NCBI GenBank assembly: GCA_001579985.1
Contig: LRSR01003275.1
Coordinates: 1 to 28,602, forward strand
Length of the DNA: 28,602 nt
Source of the DNA: Hypsibius dujardini
Lineage: Eukaryota; Tardigrada; Eutardigrada; Parachela; Hypsibiidae
Reading direction: 5' to 3'
Part shown: positions 18,411-28,602 of the stretch, piece by piece
How the letters are laid out: every line of letters starts with the position of its first letter
Numbering within the stretch: position 1 is the stretch's first letter
Program-made: the position numbers and the translations under genes
Notes under the pieces: generated by a model
Told to the model about the DNA's origin: nothing
What the model saw: the letters and a program-made list of their open reading frames with translations, nothing else
Database searches by the model: none

Positions 18411-18697
18411 TCAGTTTACTTCAACCAAAATAATAAAATAAAAAAACCACGCACACTGTTTTCCTGATGAGAAATCCACAGATGCTTCAAATGAATTTTC
18501 ATCCTCCTCACTCATTTTTTGAAATTTGTAGAGTTTGTGAAAAGTTGACAGTTTCATACTGGTATAAACAAGGAGCAGCAGCAACGACAATAAAATCGGA
18601 ATACGAGTAATCTTCAACAGGATTCACTTGTTACCTTCTGCGGCGAATGAGCTCTACAGCTCGCACTCTCTCGCCCCTTCCCAGACCAAATAAGTAT
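18411..18697 (-). CDS. Unrecognised gene, last two exons
   Basis: Two exons join in phase. Exon 18697-18635 reads YLFGLGRGERVRAVELIRRR and ends at GTAACA. The terminal exon 18558-18411 begins SMKLSTFHKLYKFQKMSEED and ends EVN before a TGA. The intron between is 76 nt with a strong pyrimidine tract (CTGCTGCTCC) before its acceptor. An upstream exon at about 18886 (after CACCTTGCAG) is likely but its frame is not settled. The acidic stretch and basic Arg-rich segment give no family. I infer coding from composition and phase only. Confidence 0.35.
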
Positions 18698-18997
18698 CTG
18701 AATTGACAAGGGTTCAACTCCCAAACACGAAGAATGATGATTTAGTAACGGTCGAAAGGGGCAGACAGGAATCAAGAAAGGATTTTCCACAGGACTGCAT
18801 CGCCTGTTGACACCCACCACACAACGACCACCGACGTAAATTGCCCGATGAGACCTGCAAGGTGATGAAGTGGAAAGAATGAGGTTATCAATTAAACTTT
18901 TCAAACGAATAACGATTAATCGCTGACAAAGTGGTGCACGGATTAAAAATTGTTGTACGAGTATTATTGTGTTTGTGACGACGATCTGTGTTGTGTA

Positions 18998-19115
18998 GAC
19001 TTGTGGCAAAAACCTTGCGCTAACCGAGTTAAGCCATTGCACTCGTACGACACATTGTACACAGCCCTGAGTTAAAGTGCCTAATTCGGTCAGCGCAAGG
19101 TTTTTGCCACGTGTG
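18998..19115. mobile_element. MITE, GTGGCAAAAACC ends (copy 2)
   Basis: This is the reverse-orientation relative of the element at 8058-8181. Ends share GTGGCAAAAACCTTGCGCT, with TA on both sides (18996-18997, 19116-19117). The interior loop differs from copy 1. Confidence 0.85.
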
Positions 19116-19430
19116 TAGACGTAACAACTTTTGCAGCGGTTTTTGACTGGCAGAGTGCTTCGACTCACGCGAGTCGACTCATACGTCCACTTCTGTCCAG
19201 AAGCTAAATGGTTCTTTTCCATTTCGCCTTTCATGCTGACTAAAAAGAGAAAACTCGCCCATAATACTAGTAGTCAAAAAGAAGAAAAAACAAAGTCCCC
19301 ATTTGGAATATCCAAAATAGTATCTTGCAAATAAATCGCCTCAAGTTGACGCTAAACATAGGTCGCAATACCCGAAAAGCACCTACGGATATATATAACA
19401 TTAATAAGAGAAAAATGAACGAATTAATCG
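19116..19430. other. Spacer without visible gene
   Basis: No exon or repeat was recognised between the MITE and the 3' end of the Myb-like gene. It presumably includes the 3' UTR of that minus-strand gene. Confidence 0.35.
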
Positions 19431-19997
19431 TCACAGCAAGTCAGCTTCGACCTCAGTGTCGCGTTTGGTCAGTAGCTCAAACAACACTTGCTGCTGCTGT
19501 CGGACCATCTCCAGCAGCTGTGTCCGCTCGGCGGTCTCGGCCTCCTGCCGTTTCCGCTCCATCTCCTGACGATTTCGCTCCAGTTCAAGACGTTCTTTTT
19601 CCAGATCGTTGCGTTCTTTCTGCAGATCAATTTCTTCCCGCTTCATGGCGAGCTCTTGTCGTCGCAACCGCAGCCCTTCGGCCTCGTCCGACACGGAGGA
19701 GGAGGTCGAGAGGAGGCGAGGAGTTTTGGCATGGTTAGGAAGGATGAGAACATCGTCTCGAGAGGGATGACCTGAAACACACAGCATCGTGTTCCTACTC
19801 GTGTACATATAGTAGTTCTCTGATCAAGGTGGTCAATATGTCAAAATCAATTCAAGTCATACATCAGAATCAGATGAACGCAGGAAGCAATTTATAACCT
19901 CAAAGTAGCTCTCTGTTGATCTTTCTATCTGTCCATATGCCTGCTTGTCTGAACGTTCACCTGCCTGCCTCTTTGTCTGTCTGTTTGTCTGTTTGTT

Positions 19998-20049
<52 letters not shown>

Positions 20050-20604
20050 CGCTTAGCACTGAACTGAAGTTATTCACTCACCATTAGTGCGTTTCAAGAC
20101 CGACACTTCCGCAGGATCAGTCCCAGACAATCCATTATGCTGTTGGACCGTCGTCGTCTTTCGAGTCTGCCGCACGGGTGAGGGTTCTGCCTTCGCACTG
20201 GCCGCTGCAATCCCGTCCACCGAGGTTCCCTCTGCCTTGAGTGCCACAATCTGTTCCAACAACTGCGCCATTTCCGGGTGGGTTGTTATGGTGTGACCAC
20301 AAATGGACCGTCTCATGGCGTCCTCCGACGCGATGGTCCGCATCAACCGCGCCAACCGATCTTGACAGCTCTTCATGCTGCAGGTGTAGCCCATACCGTT
20401 CAACTGTCCCTCAATCAGCTCCCACTGGGTGCCGCGTTGACCGCGCTGACCGAACGGATTCTTCTCCACCACTTCCCGTAGCATGGCGAGGTCCTCCTCG
20501 ACGGTGAAGTGATGCCGGCCTTTCGGGCCGGGGGAGCTGTTCTCTTCCGCGACGGAATTCGAGTCGGCCGCGTCGTGCTGAGTCGTCACAAGGAATTCGT
20601 CCAT
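19431..20604 (-). CDS. Myb/SANT-like DNA-binding protein with coiled coil
   Basis: Two coding exons, 20604-20082 and 19771-19431, join through donor GTGAGT and acceptor TGTGTTTCAG in phase 1, giving 287 aa. Residues about 30-100 resemble a Myb/SANT-like domain: FTVEEDLAMLREVVEKNPFG, then WELIEGQLNG, then CQDRLARLM. This layout is known from animal Myb/SANT-like proteins and from the accessory protein of PIF/Harbinger transposons. The C-terminal 75 residues are a strongly charged heptad-rich coiled coil (EEIDLQKERNDLEKERLELE), suggesting dimerisation. An acceptor (TTTTTTTTTACAG) ends only 7 nt before the ATG, so the 5' UTR has an intron. The likely role is nuclear DNA binding. No transposase lies nearby, so I treat it as a host gene, although a domesticated origin is possible. 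Confidence 0.85.
19968..20048. repeat. CTGT microsatellite
   Basis: An almost pure CTGT run with TTGT interruptions lies in the single coding-region intron of the Myb-like gene. Confidence 0.95.
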
Positions 20605-20612
20605 TCTTACTC

Positions 20613-22046
20613 TGTAAAAAAAAAGAAAAGAAAAAATTCCATCCTACATGGTAAATTAATAGTTGCAGTAATGCCTAATAATCGACATATGGAATTCGAG
20701 TCGCTTTGTTGACAATCACAACTCACAACCTTGCTTGATTGACCACCAGGCACGCAGTAGTAAAGCAATCAGACAATCAACGGCTACGAGAAAGGTAAAC
20801 ACCATATAACGGTACGATGCAAACAATCAATCAATCCATTTCTCGCTCGCCCCCGCGACGCTCGAATCTATACATACTCAATTATTTTCCCAGCGTAATC
20901 TTTTAGCGGTCTCTATAATCACTCAATAAAGCAAAATGTAACAATGCAATCGCTACGAATGACGACGGCTGACTCGATTGCTACAAAAGCCATCAAGCAA
21001 TCAAAGAACGAAACTTACATCACCACATTAGGATCCATAATCAAGCAATCAAAGAACGAAACTTACATCATCACATTAGGATCCATAATCAAGCAATCAA
21101 AGAACGAAACTTACATCATCACATTAGGATCCATAATCAAGCAATCAATCTAAGATTAGTAGTTGTTTCCAGCTGTCCTACTACTACTGCAAAGAAAACC
21201 AATGACGAATAATAAAATACGGTGTCATGTGCCGGTAAACCGACAGAAAAAATGTCCTATTAAAAATTCCAGCCGAAAAACCGCGCCCGTTCCATAAAAT
21301 CGAAATTCGCAATAAGAACCCGGTATGCGCAATCGTAACAACATTTAGGACGGGATAAAAACCGACGAGTGGGGCTTTCACATTGCATGCTCTTATTTTC
21401 TTGGGATAGAAAATCGCGGAGTCGCTAAAGTAATTCCGCACTGACTGTTACCTTCTATTTCCGGAACCTCGCTTGGCGCTTTTGGTCAGCGACGGATGAC
21501 CGGAAGGATGCGGTAAAGAAGAGTCGAGTCGAAATCGATATCCCGCGAGCGCGAGTCCAAGGACTTCAAAATTCAAAGCTCAAAACGACTGAAAGCAGAG
21601 CTCTCCGTCGACTCGACTCCCCATGCGATAACTCACGCAGCTCTGACGCAGGAGAGTGAGAGAGAGACGCATGCCGAGCCGTGAGTCACCATGACAGGAT
21701 TGGTTGATTTCGCACAAAGCCACACCCCCACCAAGTAATTCAGACTCTAGAGGTCGCGTAAGTCGCACGGAAAGAACTAAGATTATTATCCAATACAAAA
21801 ATGGATTACCACTACCAGTCTAAACTTTACAAAAGTATCATTGAACTTGCGGTGACAGATGCATAAGGAAAGCCAATTTCAAGAGAAAATGCTGGGCCAA
21901 ATTCGGCAATATTACGTATGAGACAAAAAGTCAAACATTGAAGAAAGGAGCTGTCAGGCGATAAAAGTAAAAAGCTCAAGCGTGACAGTGAAATTGTGTG
22001 TTGGATTACTTCCCAATGACGCATTTGGTCGTATATGCGGCAAATT
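20613..22046. other. Spacer between MCM3 and Myb-like gene
   Basis: No exon is recognised. The part next to 22047 should be MCM3 3' UTR. A CpG- and GAGAG-rich part at about 21540-21700 might be the promoter of the Myb-like gene. A 48-bp minisatellite is at 20991-21150. Confidence 0.35.
20991..21150. repeat. 48-bp minisatellite, about 3.3 copies
   Basis: A unit beginning AATCAAGCAATCAAAGAACG and ending TTAGGATCCAT is repeated three times with almost no change. Confidence 0.92.
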
Positions 22047-25502
<3,456 letters not shown>

Positions 25503-25579
25503 TGTGAAAATGCGGTGGGTATCAGGAATTTAAGCAAAAAATGGGGAAGAATGTCAAACAACGGGTGAAAATAAAATCA

Positions 25580-25586
25580 CGCCAAA
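25580..25586 (-). promoter_or_regulatory. Possible E2F-like site upstream of MCM3
   Basis: TTTGGCG lies 78 bp before the MCM3 start codon on the minus strand. MCM genes of animals are classic E2F targets (consensus TTTSSCGC), so the position fits, but the match is incomplete and could be chance. Confidence 0.25.
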
Positions 25587-25595
25587 CACGGAGTA

Positions 25596-25728
25596 ATGCA
25601 CTGTCGCGACCGATTGGTGCTGCTTTTTAGACCCACCCGTATATTATTAATGCACGCACTGTGCTTAACTGCGGTGATAATATACGGGTGGGTCTAAAAA
25701 GCAGCACCAATCGGTTGCGACAGTACAG
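25596..25728. mobile_element. Hairpin MITE upstream of MCM3
   Basis: Arms of about 50 bp are inverted copies with only two or three mismatches, including ACCGATTGGTGCTGCTTTTT, around a loop of about 30 bp. AGTAAT (with TA at its centre) is present on both sides (25592-25597, 25727-25732). It starts about 95 bp upstream of the MCM3 ATG, within the probable promoter or 5' UTR. Confidence 0.85.
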
Positions 25729-25757
25729 TAATTTTATCACAATCGAAGTCCGCCAAT

Positions 25758-25965
25758 ACACCGACGCTGGTTGTGTAGAACGCTGACGCTAGTTGTGCTG
25801 AACGCCGACCCTGGTTGTGTTGAACGCCGACGCTGGTTGTGTTGAACGCCGACGCTGGTTGTGTGGAACCCCAACGCTGGTTGTGTTGAACGCCGACGCT
25901 GGTTGTGTTGAACGCCGACGCTGGTTGAGTGGAACGTCAACGCTGGTTATGTGGAACGCAGATGT
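25758..25965. repeat. 22-bp minisatellite, about 9 copies
   Basis: A unit CGCTGGTTGTGTTGAACGCC plus two bases repeats about nine times with scattered changes, upstream of MCM3 and downstream of ARV1. Open frames through it are repeat artefacts. Confidence 0.92.
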
Positions 25966-26364
25966 TTAAAGCTAGAGTATTAGTGCTTAAATTAAGAACG
26001 GGACTACTTATACGTCGAACAGCAAAGTATAAAATTGGAACGTGCAAAACTTTCAGTTCCAGAATTTTTTTCTGCCTCGTGCTATTACGAAGCCAAACAC
26101 AAAGCACAAATCGTAATATTTATGGAACTGATTTAAGCTTTGGCTTTGCATAACCAGAAGAAAATAACAAAAATAAATGTGCCATCCGATAATGCTGTTT
26201 CCTGTTAAGACAAACTCAAAGACCGATGTGATCGCGTCAACCGGTCAAGCAGAGTTCTACAGTGCCAGGTCAGACACCACAGTAGACCGCACCACATCAG
26301 AGATGACCGCTTCCTTACAACAAGATAGGAAAGAGCAATAGATCTATCCAACGATCTGGATTTA
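25966..26364. other. ARV1 3' flank
   Basis: No coding signal was seen. It should contain the 3' UTR of the minus-strand ARV1 gene and the spacer to the minisatellite. Confidence 0.35.
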
Positions 26365-27671
26365 CTACTGCACCAAATAAAACTGGAGTACCAAACAGCT
26401 TCCCATAAGACAAGCAACCGTTAAGAATGCCTCGAGCGCCGCTGTGTGACTGAGAACTGTAAAGGAAAGTAATTGACTAAGACCATTCGCAAAATGTTCT
26501 GCACGCAGTCCATAAGTGTCACTTACTGGAGTATACTTGGCGACTCGAAATGAGTTGCAGCACCCAACAGCCCCAGAACATGGAATACGGAAGTTGCGAA
26601 GATGTGGTCCAGATCACCGCCGGCACTTTCAACACCACTGCGAAGAGGGAGACGATCATACCGTTGAGGAAGAAGCCGAACGATGTAGTAACTTTGGAAC
26701 TGCCTAAAGAATGAAGAAATTATAGTTATCTACTCAAGAAAGAAATTCCGTTTTGCAATATACAAGAACAACTTAATCGAGCTAATAATCGACGGCCGGT
26801 TTTTATCAATCAATCAAAGATCTGACCGAGGCTTCACTAACTCACCATTTTTTCGCAACAACCAATGTCGGCCACAGCCAATCAACGCACTGCTCAGAAG
26901 AAACAGTAAATGCACTAAAAATCAAACCAACAATGTGGAATTGATTGTTATTACGGCTATCGTAAAATGATCAATAACCATCAGCTTCACATACCAAGAG
27001 CAGAATTCAAGAGGCGCTTTTGGAACTCCCATTCCAGCAGATCAACAGATAACGCTTCTGAGAACTCGGAATCCTTCGCTCGCCAGCTAATCCAATTCGC
27101 ATAGGCATCAGCCATGACCACAACCAACAGAAATCTCCACAGGATCTGTGTATATGACAAGTGCTCCAGTTGATCAATAAATCAATCGAACGGCGGCTCA
27201 CAGCACTGCCAGGATAGGTCACACACAAATCAAGCAATCAATTAAACGGGGGCTCACAGCACTGCCAGGATAGGTCACACACAAATCAAGCAATCAATCT
27301 AGAGGGGAGCAGAGCATGTAACTAGTCCTACAGTACCTTGTAACCGGAGTTGAAAAGAACATGACGATAGGCTTCGCGTTTTTGCAACAATATGTCTAGA
27401 AAGATGCCCAGGTGATCGTACTCCACGTACTGGTCCACATGATTCCCGCAATTCCCCTGTGAAACAAGATGAAATTGCGTTGTTCATCAATTTGTCTTCG
27501 CTGCATGGCAGAATCAGAATTGATAGCGTATTCCTTCTCCCGTATACACACACAACTCTGCAACTTCACCACCGACGATGTATAACGGACAAACAGGGAA
27601 TCGGATGGATGTTCACACCAGACGCATCGGAAGTGTGGCGCTTTTTCCGGACAATCCATAAAAACATTCAT
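26365..27671 (-). CDS. ARV1: ARV1, ER lipid-homeostasis protein
   Basis: Six exons join in phase: 27671-27552, 27456-27337, 27145-26995, 26914-26846, 26703-26527 and 26456-26365, giving 242 aa (human 271). ARV1 is an ER membrane protein needed for normal sterol distribution and GPI-anchor synthesis. The N-terminus has a CX2C pair at residues 16/19 and a second at 40/43, the zinc-ribbon-like start of the ARV1 homology domain. It is followed by VDQYVEYDHLGIFLDILLQK and AYRHVLFN, the family signature. Hydrophobic segments follow in exons 3 to 6, including FLLVVVMADAYANW, LLFLLSSALIG, IVSLFAVVLKVPAVIW and LTVACLMGSCLVLQ. The first ATG in frame after an upstream stop is used; a longer start through an upstream exon cannot be excluded. 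Confidence 0.93.
27183..27298. repeat. 56-bp tandem duplication in ARV1 intron 2
   Basis: Two copies of a 56-bp unit containing GGCTCACAGCACTGCCAGG and ending in an AATCAAGCAATCAAT stretch lie head to tail within ARV1 intron 2. Confidence 0.9.
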
Positions 27672-28067
27672 CAACAGCAAGTTCGCGGGAAAAATTAGAC
27701 TTTTCAAGTTCAGCGATGACTGTCCGCTAAAAGTACGCCAGTTGATTTGCACACATCACGTGGTAAATGCATTGATTGGTCCTTCAGGATGTCGCTAGAT
27801 TCCGCGTATGCCAAACAACCAACGACGCCAATAATGATGACAAGATAATTCAACCAGAAATGGAGAGGTCTCACGAAAATGAGGGATTGCAGGCTTTGCA
27901 GCAATGCAGAATGTTTTTACGAGTCACTTTTTTCATCATTGAGAAACGCACGAGCAGTTAACACGAACGCACAGTCCAATTGAAAATCAACTGACACACA
28001 CACAAATGGATTGTACAACATGACAAATGCACAAAGCCGAAAGATGCACCGCGCCATCACAACTCAC
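27672..28067. other. ARV1 upstream region, possible end of next gene
   Basis: The stretch should hold the ARV1 promoter. A candidate last exon of the upstream minus-strand gene is 27990-27958 (after TGTGTGTGTCAG, reading LIFNWTVRSC and a stop). A hydrophobic open frame at 27710-27904 has no convincing acceptor and is not called. Confidence 0.3.
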
Positions 28068-28233
28068 GCGAAACTCCTTCATCCGCCGCGCTAGTAATAA
28101 ATGAGACACGCCGGTCCTACTTCCTTCCTTCATCGTCCACTGCCGCTGCTGCCGGTGGTCGGGTTCTGGTTGCGCAGGCGAGACGGATCCGAAATGTGGT
28201 CGGTTGTCACTGATTTGCTTTTCTGGGTGTTTC
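28068..28233 (-). CDS. Possible exon of unrecognised gene
   Basis: A pyrimidine-rich acceptor (GACCTTCTTGCAG) is followed by 55 open codons ending at a consensus donor GTGAGT. The frame starts KHPEKQISDNRPHFGSVSPA and ends RRMKEFR; it joins in phase to 27990-27958, which ends the protein. The preceding exon was not identified. No family is recognised. Confidence 0.3.
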
Positions 28234-28602
28234 CTGCAAGAAGGTCAGAACATAAATGCCTTTTCATCACACCAAACGCAGCACGGGAGATAATGCAAAA
28301 TTTCAGCAAAAAGAAGTTTGAAAAAAATAATACAGTATAAACACGAACCTTAGATCTTATTAGATTCATAGGCCGGCCGCCATTGTTGGTGCGTTCCTCC
28401 ATGAGCGACGCCTTGTCCGCACGCTACATCTCCCTGTAGATCTTCAAGGTGCCCCAGTACGCAGTACTCGATTTCTCGTCCACTTCCATTTGAAATCCTT
28501 TTCGCGACTGTTGGAAGGAGTGGGGAGGAAAATTTCTGTACGACCAGGAAATTACGAAGAAAGAAAGAAATATTTGGCAGCAGCACTGAAAACCTTTTTC
28601 CA
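28234..28602. other. Window edge; possible last exon on minus strand
   Basis: After the acceptor CTCCTTCCAACAG at about 28508, the frame 28507-28424 reads SRKGFQMEVDEKSSTAYWG and ends YREM before a TAG. It could be the last exon of a gene beginning beyond the window. A second frame across the same bases is also open for 51 codons, so the call is weak. Confidence 0.25.

Noticed and set aside
18558-18617. Leu-rich segment (ILLSLLLLLVYTS) as a transmembrane helix.
   Set aside because: It lies directly before a good acceptor and is explained as the pyrimidine tract of an intron. The frame also has a stop upstream and no ATG.
18111-21150. Regularly spaced repeats as a possible CRISPR array.
   Set aside because: The units are contiguous tandem copies without unique spacers, in an intron-rich animal genome.
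27600-27720. A frame reading VDECFYGLSGKSATL, resembling the catalytic region of PiggyBac transposases.
   Set aside because: The same bases encode, in another frame, the CX2C start of ARV1, which continues through six in-phase exons. The resemblance is chance.

Overview
The window is animal nuclear DNA. The genes are intron-rich with GT-AG introns, and five can be read end to end by matching splice sites and codon phase across exons. The strongest matches are animal-specific or animal-like: a neuronal-type syntaxin with its SNARE motif and membrane anchor, a TP53I13-type protein, MCM3 and ARV1. Introns and spacers are full of short inverted-repeat DNA elements and minisatellites. The phylum cannot be fixed from this window; an invertebrate is the simplest guess. 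No retroviral, bacterial or CRISPR signal was seen.

Left third (1-11300). A small secreted protein with dermatopontin-like motifs lies on the minus strand (1298-2286), with a 24-bp tandem array directly before its start. A TP53I13-like gene lies on the plus strand (4956-8409) in eight exons, and its introns carry six inverted-repeat elements. The rest is largely non-coding: a 713-bp palindromic element with a second element nested in one arm (3219-3931), a GGAC-rich array inside an inverted repeat (366-757), and a 743-bp element with CAGTC ends (9684-10426).

Middle (11900-16812). A syntaxin-1-like gene on the minus strand has nine shared exons followed by three alternative last exons, each encoding a complete but different transmembrane anchor. 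The second and third last exons and their 3' flanks are an old duplication, now separated by a satellite-bearing element and a perfect 57-bp palindrome.

Right third (18400-28602). All genes are on the minus strand: the last exons of an unrecognised gene, a Myb/SANT-like coiled-coil protein, MCM3 (eight exons, 813 aa), ARV1 (six exons, 242 aa) and a possible partial gene at the edge. The genes have unrelated functions (membrane fusion, DNA replication, ER lipid homeostasis) and do not form a pathway.

The two points most worth following are the triple choice of membrane anchor in the syntaxin gene and the dense set of TA-flanked foldback elements, several of which carry a private minisatellite at their centre.
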